Origin: Pratylenchus scribneri
Taxonomy: Eukaryota; Nematoda; Chromadorea; Rhabditida; Pratylenchidae
Direction of reading: 5' to 3'
NCBI GenBank assembly: GCA_030063045.1
Contig: JAQSEB010000032.1
Coordinates: forward strand, 3,534,001-3,598,000
DNA length: 64,000 nucleotides
Made by a program: the position numbers and the translations under genes. Each line of letters begins with the position of its first letter. Position 1 is the first letter of the stretch. The notes below the pieces were generated by a model that saw only the letters and a program-made list of their open reading frames with translations, searched no databases and was not told the origin of the DNA. Positions 24,357 through 37,749 of this stretch are shown here, one piece after another.

Positions 24357-27300
24357 ATGCAAATCGACGGAGGGGCCGCCGAAATTATTGACCAGGAATT
24401 GGAGATTGCGATTGAATTGAGCAGGTCATTCATTCATTATCATAAGAATTAGATTGGAAAGAATTTTGGGCAAATATTTTGGTTGAACATTTTTAAATAA
24501 AAATTGTCCAGGAGAACATTTATGGAGGAAAAAGCGAAAAGGGAGGCGGAAGAGGGTCAAAAAACGTCTGATTTGATGGTTGTTGAAGATCCGGCAGTTT
24601 TGGAAAGGAATCGACAAATTGAACAAATCAAAGAAATGTTTAGGGCCAGTGCCAAGTAAAAAACATCATCAAAAATATTTCAATTGTCCAAAAATTCAGT
24701 CCCTCCAATCCATTCTTGCCTTCAAATACCAATTTCCCACCTCCTCGTCCACCTGGCCCAATCTTTGGCCAATCCAATATTATGGGCCAAGGCCAGGGTG
24801 CTCTTTGCCCGAACTTTGCCTATTTCAATTCTTCGCAGCCTTTTTGCTTGCCTTCAACCTCATCTTCAACAACGGGAACATCATCACAACACCATTTTGA
24901 ATGTAACTAATTATGGGAAAATTAAAATGGAACGGGAAAAAAGGGGAATTGGATCAATTGAATAAATAAACATTTTTGGGAGAATTGGACAGAAATTGGA
25001 TATTGCCAAATTTTCTAAACAAAATCTGTGTTTTTTAGCAACATTTCCTCCACCGCCTCCCACGCCTGTCCCATCATTTTCGAGCAGCAACATTGGCCAT
25101 TTTTTGGCCCCATCCACCTCTTCCTCATTTCATCCATCCAATAATTCTGCATTGCCTTTGGCCATTCAAACAAATTTGAATCCATTTAAGCTGGTTAGCC
25201 CAAATTATTTGGAATTATTTTTGAATGCATTTTAAAAAGGGCACAAATTTGGCTGCCTCCCCTTTGAAAGTCCCATTTCGGCATGGCGATTTAATTGATT
25301 TGAATTCGCCAAGAAATGTTCGATCAATGGCACTAGAAGAGGTTATTTCACTTATTTGGCATTTTTTGTCTATTCATTTTTTTGCAGTTTGATCCACTTT
25401 ACAAAAAACTTCAAAAAATGAAAAATAATCAAGAAGAGGAAATGGAAAATGTGACATCCGAAAAAAATGAAAGAAATTCAAAAATTGAAGAAGAAATTGG
25501 CCAAAAACAAATGGACAAAAATGAAAAAAACAGTCAATCAACCCCATCGGAAAATGAGGCCACCAAAGGAGGGAATGAGGAAAAGCCAAAGGCGAGGCCA
25601 AGAAAAATTAGGCCAAATGGTGGCCAACAAAGAATGTTGAATTGTGCAGATTTAAAGGCGGTTAAGGAATTGACTTGCGATTTTTACAAAGAGGCAAGCG
25701 AATTATTCCCAAAATATAATATTCAATTTTGAAAATAAATTGTAGAAACAACTTCTTTCGGAGCAATCCTCTCGATTGGCCATTCCAATGGCGGGAAAGA
25801 AAAATGTTTTCTTCCTTTCACCCGTTCTCGACTATTTTGTTACGAGGTAAATTTCGCAATTTTAATTCCGCCTGTTGAATTTGCACTAAAATAATTCCGC
25901 CTGTTTTATTTGCCCCAAACATAATTCCGCCTGTTTTATTTGCACAAAAATAATTCCGCCTGTTTTATTTGCCCCAAAATAATTCCGCCTGTTTTATTTG
26001 CCCCAAACATAATTCCGCCTGTTTTATTTGCCCCAAAATAATTCCGCCTGTTGAATTTGCACTAAAATAATTCCGCCTGTTTTATTTGCCCCAAAATAAT
26101 TCCGCCTGTTTTATTTGCACCAAAATAATTCCGCCTGTTGAATTTGCACTAAAATAATTCCGCCTGTTGAATTTGCACTAAAATAATTCCGCCTGTTTTA
26201 TTTGCCCCAAAATAATTCCGCCTGTTGAATTTGCACTAAAATAATTCCGCCTGTTGAATTTGCACTAAAATAATTCCGCCTGTTGAATTTGCACTAAAAT
26301 AATTCCGCCTGTTGAATTTGCACTAAAATAATTCCGCCTGTTGAATTTGCACTAAAATAATTCCGCCTGTTGAATTTGCACTAAAATAATTCCGCCTGTT
26401 GAATTTGCACTAAAATAATTCCGCCTGTTGAATTTGCACTAAAATAATTCCGCCTGTTTTATTTGCCCCAAAATAATTCCGCCTGTTGAATTTGCACTAA
26501 AATAATTCCGCCTGTTGAATTTGCACTAAAATAATTCCGCCTGTTGAATTTGCACTAAAATAATTCCGCCTGTTGAATTTGCACTAAAATAATTCCGCCT
26601 GTTGAATTTGCACTAAAATAATTCCGCCTGTTGAATTTGCACTAAAATAATTCCGCCTGTTGAATTTGCACTAAAATAATTCCGCCTGTTGAATTTGCAC
26701 TAAAATAATTCCGCCTGTTGAATTTGCACTAAAATAATTCCGCCTGTTGAATTTGCCCCAAATTAATTCCGCCTGTTTTGTTTGCCCCAAAATAATTCCG
26801 CCTGTTTCATTTGCCCCAAAATAATTCCGCCTGTTTCATTTGCCCCAAATTAATTCCGCCTGTTTTGTTTGCCCCAAAATAATTCCGCCTGTTGAATTTG
26901 CACTAAAATAATTCCGCCTGTTTTATTTGCCCCAAAATAATTCCGCCTATTTCATTTGCCCCAAAATAATTCCGCCTGTTTTATTTGCACTAAAATAATT
27001 CCGCCTGTTTTATTTGCACCAAAATAATTCCGCCTGTTGAATTTGCCCCAAAATAATTCCGCCTGTTTTATTTGCCCCATCGGTGCTAGGTTGATTCTGA
27101 TTCCACATTCACAATAGTCAATGGTACAAATAAAAAACATTTTTTTAATTTGAAATATTTTAAATGTTTTGAACAATTTTAAGATTAAAAATTCAAATTG
27201 TTTTAAAAGTAAAAAATGTTTGAAAATAAAAATGAAAGCAAAAACACAAATTTAAAAAAAATAAAAAACAAAAATCTTGGAAAAATAAAAAAACAAATTT

Positions 27301-30300
27301 TAAATAAAAAAAAACAAATTTTTGGAAGATATAAAAATACAAAATGATTTTTGGAAAAATAAAGAATAAAATATCTGGAAAAAAACAAAAACATAAATTT
27401 TTTGGAAAATATAAAAATGAAAAATTTAAACACAAATTTTTGGAAAAAAACAAAAAAAAAAAAATTTGGAAAAGAAAACAAAATGTTTGCAAAATAAAAA
27501 AATTTTTTTGGAAGATATAAAAATACAAGATGATTTTTGGAAAAATAAAGAATAAATATCTGTAAAAAACAAAAACACAAATTTTTTGGAAAATATAAAA
27601 ATGAAAAATTTTAAAAAAGTTTGGAAAAACACAAATTTTTGGAAAAAACAAAAACATAAATTTTTGGGAAAAAAACAAAATGTTTGCAAAAACAAAACAC
27701 AAATTTTTGGGGAAAAACAAAATGTTTGCAAAAACAAAAACATGAATCTTTGGAAAAATAAAGAATAAAATATTTGGAAAAATAAAAAATAATTATAAAT
27801 ATTTTCCATTTTTTGATAAATTGTTTTTTATTTGTACCATTGTATGTGTGGAATTAGAAAGAATCGTTCATTTTGCACCTCCCTTTGTATTGTACAGTAT
27901 TATTGTGAAATTGACCCGGAAGGAAATTGTCATTTGATCCCTCAATTTCAGATTGACCGTCGACACAATAAAATTACGTGTTCATCAGGATGATACGTGA
28001 GAATATTATCAAAATATGCTAAATAAAATGGAAAATTAAGCTGGCCAAGAGATACTCCCGAAGAACCCAAAAAATTGGAATTGACTTGTGGAGTGCAGAA
28101 TACGAGTGAAGAAATTTTGGTTGATGTTTTGTTGAGGCTCCTCTCCCAGGAGGAAATTGAAAAGAATGGAGGGCAAATTCCATTGAGCGAATTTGCATTG
28201 AAAGTTTTTGGCACTGATGAATTCTTGGTCAGGGATGCGCCAATTGGTTGGGCATGGAAATTGAAAATAAAAATATTGGGAAAAAATTAAGGAAAACATC
28301 CATTTGTGGCCGAATTTTTGGCCAAAGGGAAAGACGTGGAATTGGAGGTGGGAAAATGCCGTCTCCGTCAAACGCCAATGCCCAGCCGAATGGCAATAAG
28401 GTAATTTTGAGATTGTTTTTGGCACATTAAATTGATGAAAACTGTAACAGAACGGCATCCACATATCCATTGGTGAATGAAGATGTTTTCAACACATTTT
28501 GCCAAACATTGAAAGGCCACATTGACAAATGTTTGGCACAACCCGAGGACAAAAGGTTGAGGCAACCGGTCATTCAAAGCATCAAGTACACATCCCTTCG
28601 TTTTCATTTTATATGGCCAAATTACTCTTCAGAATGATCACCACCTATATGTACAATGTCCAACCGGCTGATCTGGTTTCGGCCATGGATTTCTTCAATT
28701 CAACAAATTCCCTTACAAATTTGCACGATTCCATCCATTCCCTGGTTTCTGCCCTCATTCGCCTTTTCCGTGCCTATTGTCGATCATCACTCACTGATTT
28801 TTCTGTTCTCGACCCATTGGAAGGTGAACAACATTCGAAGGGAGAGGGCGGCGAAATAAAGGATGCAGCTGGATGCAATGAAAAATTACTTTTATTTGTG
28901 GAATCGGCGCACAATTTGCCGGCAATTTGGCAATCCAAATACAAAGCATTCTTCCTGGAAGCCCATTTAATGTATGGGCCAAAATCATTTGGGATGAGTG
29001 CCAGCTCAATGCGCATTTTAACCAACAAAACTAACAACAATTTCCCATTTGTTCCTCTTGAACATTGGGTCGATTTTGATGTTCACATTTCGGCATTGCC
29101 TCGTGAATCACAAGTCTGCTTCATTCTACGGGGCATTCCACTTTTGGAGGAGGGACCCATTCAAATGGAAAGTATTAGCCAAAATGGTCATGGATCATCA
29201 TCAACGGTGAGCAGCGGTTATGGAAGTGCCCGGAATAGTGCAAACAATGAAAGTGGCATATTCCATATTCAATTGGCCACAGCCAGTCTTCCACTCTACA
29301 ATGTTGAAGGGTAAATGCCAATCTTTGAATTCAATCGAATCATTTTAATTTATAGTTTTCTATTACAAGGCCCAATCCTCGTTCCTTTACAACAAATGGA
29401 CGATGATGTTGTCCAACCCTGGGGACCAAGGCCGTTGATTCGCAACCCAGATGATATCATTTTGGTGTTGAAGGCATTGAAGTTTGAATTTCGAGTCCAA
29501 TTCCCACAACAAATTCAACCAAGTGAAGTGTGAGTTGAATAGGGTATTTATGGAAATGGATATTTTTGAATTTAAAGGCATTGGCGAGAATTTGACACAT
29601 TGCCTTCTGATGAACGTGAAAATTTGCATAATTTGGTGGAAAATGCAAACAGCCATCAGTGAATTATATTTTTTATATTTTAATATTTATTTTCACAAAG
29701 ATTGGCGGAAGATGACCGAGAATTCCTATGGTCCAATCGACATTGCCTACATCAATTCCCGCGTGCCCTTCCCCTAGTTTTGGGCTCTTCATTCTCTTGG
29801 GGAACATATAGTCTTGGAAATATTTATTCCCTCCTCCATAAATGGGCCTCATTACCACCTTTTATTGCCATTGAACTTCTTTTGCCTTAGTAAATAATTT
29901 GTGGATTCCGTTTTAAAAAAATATTCTACATTTCAGTTTCCAAGACAAAATGGTCCGACAAAAGGCCATCCAATCCATAGAAGGAGCATCTTCGGAATTT
30001 CTTTTCTCCTTGATCACCCAATTTGTGGAAGCATTGCGCTATGAAACATTCGAGAATTCTGCTTTATCCACTTTTTTATTGGAACAATCAACCAAAGATC
30101 GTCGATTCGCATTTGAACTATTTTGGTAAGAAAAAGGGTGATGTGATGATTCTCCGAATTTATGTGCTTTTCCAAAAAATTTAAAAAAAAGATAGTAAAA
30201 GGGGGAATTTTTTATTTCTAATGACATGAAAGAAGGTGGACGTATCCGGAAAAATTATTTTTTAAATCAAAATTGCTTTCAGAATAAAAAATCAGAACAT

Positions 30301-33300
30301 TTTCCTGAAAGGAACATAAAAAACAGAAAGGTCAAAAAATTAAAAATCATAATAATTAATTTCTAGAATGGTCTTGAAAGAAATAAAAGTTTCTGGAAAA
30401 ACTAATCTTTTAGGAATGAAACACAAATCTTTCCGGAAAACAAAATTTAATTGGATAAAATGCAAATCTTTCCGGAAAACACAAATCTAACCGGAAAATA
30501 CAAATCTAACCGGATGAAACTCAATTCTTTCCGGAAAATACAAATCTAACCGGAAAACACAAATCTTTCCGGAAAACACAAATCTAACTTTATGAAACAC
30601 AAAAACCTTTCCAGAAAACACAAATCTAACTTTATGAAACACAATTCTAACCAGAAAATACAAATCTAACCGGAAAACACAAATCTTTCCGGAAAACACA
30701 AATCTAACTTTATGAAACACAAAAATCATTCCAGAAAACACAAATCTAACTTTATGAAACACAATTCTAACCGGAAAACACAAAAGCTAACTGAATGAAA
30801 CACAATCTTTCCGGAAAACACAAATCTAGCTGGGTGAAACACAATCTTTCCGGAAAACACAAATCTAGCTGGGTGAAACACATTTCTTTCCGGAAAACAC
30901 AAATCTAGCTGGGTGAAACACATTTCTTTCCGGAAAACACAAATCTAACTTTATGAAACAAAATTCTAACTGGAAACCACAAATCTAACTGGATGAAACA
31001 CAAAAATCTTTCCGGATGAAAAACACTAATCTAGCTAGGTGAAACACAAATCTTTCCGGAAAACACAAATTTAAAAACACAAACTAATTGATTGAATTTG
31101 AATTACAAATCTTTCCGAAAAACACAATCTAGCCGGTTGAAATACAAGAAAAGAAACTTTCCAGAATGAAAAAACTCCGGAATACCGTACTTTTCTCTCA
31201 TTAAATTAAAACTATTTCCCCTTTTCTTTAATCCATTACCCTTTTTGAACTTTTTTTTTGAAGAATTGCAACATTTTTTGAAATTTTGAATGGAATGAAT
31301 ATAAATTAAATTTTAGGCAATTACAACATCGAATTCACGACGGCAAAAATCCAAGTTTTGTTTCACGTTGTCATCTTCTTCAGCAAATGTTGTTTGAATT
31401 GAATATTCCCGGATTCGAAAATGAAATTGCCTATCAACAAATTTTCCTCGATAAATTGGACAAAATTTCCATAAATGTTAAGGCTAGTGCCGATGGAATG
31501 ATGGTACTGTAATAAATGAATTGTTTTCATTTATTTGATTGAAATAATTCACAGATGAAAACATTGCACAAAGATTTGTACCAACTTTGCGATGATATGG
31601 ATATGCGAAATGTGCGCATCCCAATTGCGCCTTCATTCCTCTGTAAATCCATTTCCGTGATGGAATGCTCCATTTTCAATTCACTCACAAAGCCAATGAA
31701 AATTATTGTGAAGGGAAAGAGGAATTCATATGGAATCATTTATAAGGTGAAAATTGGCGGGAAATGCCAAAATTTATTCGAATTAAGGCTGGCGATGACC
31801 TTCGACAAGATGCGGTCGTAATTCAATTGGTTCGGGCAATGAATGATATTTGGATGGGGGAGGAATTGGATTTGAGGATGATCCTTTTTCGATGCCTTCC
31901 AACTGGGAATCGAAAAGGATTGGTAAAAGCCAAAATGATTTGAAAAAAGAGGACATCACATTTTCAGATTGAATTAGTCCCAAATTGTAGCACACTTCGC
32001 GAAATCCAAATTCAATCTGGATCGGGGGTGGCCGGCGTCTACAAAGATGAAGTGCTGGACAATTGGTTGCGCAAACAAAATCCATCGGAATTTGAATACA
32101 ATACGGTACTAATAAATAAAAAAAACATTAAAAGTAAATTCTAAACAGGCTTGGGAAAATTTTCGTCGTTCATGTGCCGGTTGGTGCGTGGCCACATATG
32201 TGCTGGGAATTGGTGATAGGCATAATGACAATATTTTGATGACCACAAATGGCCACGTTTTCCATATTGATTTTGGCAAATACATGGGCGATTGGCAAAT
32301 GGCCGCCGGCTTCAAAAGGTCCGCTCACATTAAAATGGACTATTTTGGCAAAAAAACTTTTTCATTTTAGAGATCGAGTTCCATTTGTTTTCACGCCTGA
32401 AATGGCATTTGTCATCAATCGGGGCCAAACAACCACCGAATATTTCCAACGATTTGTGGACGAATGTTGCCAAGCATTGAATTTATTGAGGAAAAAGTGT
32501 TCAATGATTTTGAATATAATGCGCTTTCTGAGTTGTTCCGATATTCCTGGGATGTCAATGGAATCTGTGGTTGGATTTGGGGAATTGTCTAATATAATTT
32601 GGAATTATTTTCAGAATTTTGTTGAGAATAATTTGATGTTGGAATTGAACGATGTTCAGGCAACGGTCCTTTTCACACGGATGCTCGAAGAATCAATGCA
32701 AAGTCGATTCCCCCGGCTCAACTTTTTTGCCCATACAATTGCCCAATTCAAGGGAAATCCGCTGCAAATTTCCGGTGTTACAAAAGTGGAAGACATGAAC
32801 CGGCTTTCATTCATTTCCGAAATTTATACGTAAATGAAATAGGAAAATAATATATTTTAGTGGATTTATTCAGGGAAAAAAGTGAGGGTCGAATTGAAAC
32901 GGTGCTGGTTAATTCCTATGAAAAATGGCAGGAAAATGGCAAAAAAATATATGTGAGAATAAAATGGAAATCATTATTGTCATTAAAATTTAGATTTACA
33001 AATTATTGGTGAAAAGAGTCCAGGAAAATGTGAATACTCAAATATACAGGTATCCCAAAAAAAAGAATTCAGAATTAATTCCAAAAATGATTTCTTTAGA
33101 TCATTCCAAGAATTCCAAGAATTGCACTGGAAATTGTCCTATCGTTTCTCGAGTCGTGCCATTCCTCCACTCTCCCAAATTGTCAATGTTGGCCGTTCCA
33201 ATATTCGGGCAGTGGCCGTTCGAAGGCAATGTGAACTCCAATACTTCCTTCAACGCCTGAATACCCTTTCCGATGAAGTGGCACATTGTGACCTAATTTA

Positions 33301-33949
33301 CACATTCTTCCATCCAATCTATCGGGATACGGAGCCAGAAACACGAAAATTGAATGGTAAATTTGATGATCAATTTCAATAAACGATCTTTCTATTCAGG
33401 AATGCCAGATATTCGGGCCGATGCCAATTCCCAATGTCAACTTCTGTTACGAATTTCCCTGGATCAACCAAATTCGGAATTGCGCATTTTCGTAGGGCAT
33501 GCAAAGAATTTGCCATTGGTTGGGAGGGAACAGGCACCGGACAGTTACGTGAAAACATATTTGCGATGGGGCGTAACCCAACATCAAAAACATTGGAAAA
33601 GGAAAACCCAGGTGGTCCGGAATGCTCAGAATCCAACTTATAATACGGAGGTAGATACAAATGTACTAAAATTTGTCTTAATTGAATTTAATTTCCACAG
33701 ATTTGTTATTCACTCTCAAATTTGTGCACATTTTCTGCCATTCCAACATCAACCAACTCCTCTCAATCCAATCTTTCACATTTGAGTTTGGATGTGTCCG
33801 TCTGGCATTCGGGCAATGCTGTTCTCAAAGACAATTTTCCCCTTTGTGAATCCAGAATTCAGCTGAATCAGTTGGAGGATTGTGTGATAAACAGAAAAGG
33901 CATTAAAGAATTGGAAAATTGGTTTAGTCTGACGCCAAGTTACGGATAA
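24357..33949 (+). CDS. piki-1: Phosphatidylinositol 3-kinase, class II (C2 domain)
   Basis: Makes PI(3)P or PI(3,4)P2 on endosomes and phagosomes in the known family. From ATG 24357, exon 1 encodes a ubiquitin-interacting-like motif ([12 protein letters not shown]). Low-complexity Pro/Ser exons follow (24512-25193), then [10 protein letters not shown], a charged exon, and exon 25746-25850. After a 29-mer repeat intron come the Ras-binding-like part ([27 protein letters not shown], 27950-28260), the C2 domain (28880-29300), the helical PI3Ka domain (29700-31490), and the kinase. Kinase signatures are [13 protein letters not shown] (31800), [11 protein letters not shown] catalytic loop and [13 protein letters not shown] (32200-32300), all intact. 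A PX domain (33110-33350) and a C-terminal C2 (33420-33940) follow, the class II order. Introns range from 42 nt (31746-31787) to over 2 kb. The start is inferred from phase; an earlier exon is possible. Confidence 0.92.
25863..27081. repeat. 29-bp tandem repeat in a piki-1 intron
   Basis: About 42 copies of a 29-bp unit, ttgaatttgcactaaaataattccgcctg in the commonest form. The variable half alternates between ttgaatttgcacta, ttttatttgcccca and ttcatttgcccca, while aaaataattccgcctg is almost invariant. The same unit occurs in reverse complement at 49085-50045. Confidence 0.95.
27190..27800. repeat. A-rich quasi-repeat in the same piki-1 intron
   Basis: An irregular repeat of motifs such as aaatttttggaaaaa(c)aaaaacaca, continuing the intron after the 29-mer array. 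The strand bias is extreme, and the complement has long T tracts. The open frames seen here come from low complexity and are not genes. Confidence 0.8.
30435..31145. repeat. About 19-bp tandem repeat (tttccggaaaacacaaatc) in a later piki-1 intron
   Basis: Alternating units of about 18-20 bp, aaatctttccggaaaacac, aaatctaaccggaaaacac and aaatctaactttatgaaacac, fill the intron between exons ending near 30126 and starting near 31319. The reverse complement of the same family fills an intron at 42240-43170. Confidence 0.92.
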
Positions 33950-35213
33950 TTTACATATAATTATGTTTTTTTTTGCCAATTTTCTTTCCAATTTTCCTCA
34001 GTTTATCTCAACCTTTATATTTTCGGCATTATTTATTATTTCATAGGAATATACACAACAAAGCAGCAAATTCAATCTCCGTCTAATTTCCAATTTTAAT
34101 CAATTTTATTTCGGCATTATACTCAACTCAATCTATTCATCATATATTCGCCCTACATAAAATCCCATATCAAAATTCTATTCGAACAAATTACATTTAA
34201 ATTGCCGAGAAAGTGTTAATTTTTTGTGATTTTTTTGCCTCATCAACGAATTTATTGTCTTGTTTTTTTTGTATTATAAAAAATGCAATATAATGGTGGC
34301 TCTGGCTTTAATAAAGTAAATTATAATTGGATTATATAAATTACAAGCATAATTAACTGTTGGGGGCAAACAAGGGAGCAGACAAAGAGAGATGCATAAA
34401 ATAGAATGATGAGAGGAGAGACGCAGACATAAAAAGATGGGAAAGATTTGTTCTATTTCCTCCCTTTGTGTGCTTTCCATACATAATTTTTCCCTTCCAT
34501 GTCCACATAAGACCCCCCAAAAATGAAGTGCTGGCTGGGAGTGTGATGGCCACACACTTCCCATACGATAACGATACGATTCGACCCGATCCGGTACCTA
34601 AATCCGGCGCTCTTGAGTGTTCGGTCCGTCACTCTTCGGAGTTGCGTGGAATAATTTTGGAGGGCGCCGGTGCCCGCATTGCTTTCGGGCGGTGCTTTTT
34701 AATCGTTTGTAAAATTTGTATTAAGTAAATAAGTGGATGCGGACATAAAAAGAATATTTAGTCGCACATAAGTACATAAATTTTGCAATTCTATTTTGAT
34801 TGTTATTAACGGAATGTACATTTTGGATTTCATTATTAAACTGAAGGCTGAAGCCATCGAGGCAAAAATGAGGCCTCTACTGATTTTGATCGTGTAAAAT
34901 AAAAGTATTTTACTTATAATTCAACGATTAATTGAGATATTATTCCAAAAAATAAAGAAAAGGAAAGCAATAAAACTTATTATTTATTTGCTGTCTTCAT
35001 TGGAAAACTAAAAAGCAAATAATTTGCAAAAATCCCAATTGAAGAAATATGGCCAAAACATGAATGTGCATTTATAGAGGCATAAAAATTTATCCGAATT
35101 TAATAAAGACAATTCAAATAAAGAATAAGAATATTAATTTAAAAATAATTGTTGTGTAAATTGTAAATAAATTGGAAAATGTGGATCAATTTGGAGATTT
35201 CATCAATTCTATT
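33950..35213. other. Intergenic holding structured-RNA-like repeat copy 1 (34340-34800)
   Basis: The gap between the convergent 3' ends of piki-1 and the dsRBD gene. Apart from the repeat listed separately, the DNA is AT-rich and no gene is supported. Confidence 0.5.
34340..34800 (+). ncRNA. Candidate structured RNA / dispersed repeat, copy 1
   Basis: About 460 bp clearly similar to 37750-38265. The best-conserved core has RNA-like features on the plus strand. CCGGCGC (34604-34610) pairs with GCGCCGG (34664-34670). Inside are ACTC-TTCG-GAGT and an Sm-like site AATTTTGG (34653-34660). Next come a GGGC..GCCC hairpin and a terminal hairpin GCATTGC/GCGGTGC (34676-34695), then TTTTT. The strand is inferred from the Sm-like site and the terminal T run. 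An snRNA-like gene or an element carrying such a module are both possible. I do not recognise U1, U2, U4, U5, U6 or SL RNA. Confidence 0.45.
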
Positions 35214-37585
35214 CTACTGTTGCTGTTGGCCCAGTCCCATTCCCTCAGTGCCAGTTTGAAGATTTTCCATTGCCGTTTGTTGCTTTTCCTCGCCTTTTTG
35301 GCTCTCATAATTTTCGCAAATCTTCTTCAGAGATGAAATAAATGCGGCACATTGTTGCTGAATAAATTAATAAAATTTATATTTTTTGTGGATATTTAAT
35401 GCCACCTGATCGATTGAAATGGCGCCAGTTTTGATGAAATGGTCCAGAGTTGCGCGGGCCGCTGACAATTTGGCCGCTTTTTTGTTCGGTTCCGAACATC
35501 CTTGAATGCAAAATGATCCGCCGGTCAAATCGCGTGGCAATCCGGGAATGCCCGGCGGTTGAAGTTGAATGGCAATTGTGAATTTGGAATGGCTAAATTA
35601 AATTAAAACTAAATTATTCATTGTATTCGAATATTACCCTGAATTTTGCTGATTCATTTCCGTCAATTCCTCATATTTAATGTCATATCGTTGTTTGCCC
35701 AAAATTTCATTCAACAATGCCAATGCATTTTTGGTTGGATTGGAGGCCAATAGGAAATGTGTTCGGGCATCCAACTCTTCAAGCGGATGAATGGTCAAAT
35801 TGAATTGATATTCCGATGGTGAGGAAATTGTCTCATCCGACTAAAATTAATCCAAATTTATCAAAATTAATTTGAATTTTACCTCCATTGACTCAACACT
35901 TTCTTGCATTTTACGCTTCTTCCCTTTCACATTCATTTTCTTCTTCGGTGCTTTTGGCTTTTTCTCAATATCGGCCCATCCCAATTCGACAACTTTTGCC
36001 GCCAAAATATTCGCACAATTCAGCCGGGCTTTGCTTTTTGAGTCCGCAATTCGTCCATAAACACATTGTCCATCCAAAAGGGCCAAAGCCGCATAACGCC
36101 TAGAATAAAATGGTCAATTTTTTATTAAAATTAATTTATTTACGCTGGAATGAATGGAAGTGTGAAGATGAAATATTCAAATGTAATTGGCGGTTGGCCT
36201 TGCATTTCTTTTTCCTTCTCTTCCACTGCCATTTGCTGGTTCATAACCGTCACTGGTGGAATTTTTTGCTTCCTTTGAAAATAAATTTAAATTATTTAAT
36301 TAAACATTTAAATTCGCACTCTTCTTGTGCCGGTTCAATTTGTTGTGGTTGTTGGCCATTATTCGCTGCAGCATTTGCTGCCTTCCTCCATGAATTTGCC
36401 CGCATCACACATTTATTCACAAAAGTGGATGCATTCCATTGTTCGCCCCACATTCCACATTGATTCAGCTTTTCCAAAACCTCGTCTTTTATTTTAATTT
36501 CATCCCAAAATGCATTATCACAAAATAGGCGGTAGGCATGCTCGCGGATTTGGACAAATTGTGCCGGGTCTTTGCAATCTTTGGGCACTGGGTTTTGGCG
36601 CTCAAAATCCTAAATTTCAATTTTATTTAAATATTTTTTTTGCCAAAATAAACCTCTCGATATTGTTGATTCATATTCGTATTCGCATAAGGATTGGTTC
36701 GATATTGGTTTGGATTGGTATTCGCATTGGGATTTTCCCCCATTTTTGGGTGTTTGTCCAAATCAACATCCTCCGTGAATTGAGGATCCAGCGGGGGTTG
36801 TTGTTGTTGATTGTAATATTCCGGGCCCAAATTGGCCAACGAATCCATTTCTTGCTTCAGCTGCGCCGATGTTGAATATGGCAATGGACGGGGATGTTTG
36901 CTGGGATTCTTCAGCTTACGACCAGTTTTTTCGCTGATGCAATTAAACTGTACAAAAATATATTTTAATAATTAATTCCATAAAGAGACTTACTCTTTCT
37001 TCGGCCATCAATTTATCAATAATTCGCACGGCACATGCTCGTTTTGCATCTCTTTTGTTTGGCTGAAGAACACCAAAAATGGGAAGACCATCCAATTCAG
37101 TGACCATAATAAATTTGCTAAAATTGGATTAATTTTATTGGATAAAACAAAATAAAATACTTTTTGTCCGGGCATCCAGCCAATTCATAATCATAAAATT
37201 GGAAGAAGGGTTCCCCAACCACTGTGCAATAAATATTCAGTAGTTGAAGAGGATCTTTTTGTGTGGATTTGATAAATTCGTCGGTTGCGATGCTAATTTG
37301 TAGAAAACTTGTCAAAGCACCGGAATTATGCATTTCATTCACTTAAATTGGAATGTTTTTGTATCAAATGTAGACTTGGGACTTGCCTTTTTGTCTATAA
37401 AATTCCATCGGTGGTAATTGGCTTTGACTGTCGAAAACATCACTATGGCCATGTAATTCTTCTGCTGGTGCTGGCATTTGAATTTGTTGCATAATTTTCT
37501 CATCATTATTTTCGCCACCAATATCCGCAGTTGGATCATATGCTTGCATTTGTTGTTGTTCAATAGATTGGTTTAGGTTTTCCAT
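35214..37585 (-). CDS. Multi-dsRBD RNA-binding protein
   Basis: Starts at 37585 (MENLNQSIEQQQMQ), with a Gln-rich N-terminus. It contains at least two, probably three, double-stranded-RNA-binding-domain-like regions. The first is KDPLQLLNIYCTVVGEPFFQFYDYE followed by FIMVTELDGLPIFGV..NKRDAKRACAVRII (37270-37030). The middle one ends LLDGQCVYGRIADSKSKARLNCANIL near 36050. The third is KNALALLNEILGKQRYDIKYEELT, then GGSFCIQGCSEPNKKAAKLSAARATLDHF (35740-35430). A Gln/Asn/Pro-rich linker and a unique segment (AYRLFCDNAFWDEIKIKDE) lie between. The basic KKPKAPKKKMNVKGKKRK near 35920 could be a nuclear localisation signal. No deaminase, helicase or RNase domain is seen. A role in dsRNA handling is inference. 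Stop at 35214. A repeat with an RNA-like core sits on each side. Confidence 0.72.
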
Positions 37586-37749
37586 ATTTTTTAAAGCTGT
37601 GTTGCGTGTTGCCTTTATAAAAATAATAAAATCTATAAAAAAAGATAAAATATTCGTGTTGGCATTAATAAATAAGAAACAAAAGACTTTTTCCTTCTAC
37701 ATTCTCTTTGGTTTTGTCTTGGTTTTGCCTTTTGTGTATGTATAAAATA

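Noticed and set aside
27190..27809. Long Phe/Cys-rich open frames on the minus strand
   Set aside because: They are translations of the A-rich quasi-repeat within a piki-1 intron.
37330..37400. GC-AG intron at the end of the first exon of the dsRBD gene (AAAG|GCAAGT)
   Set aside because: A GT donor a few bases later with a later acceptor also keeps the frame, so the GC donor is not demanded.
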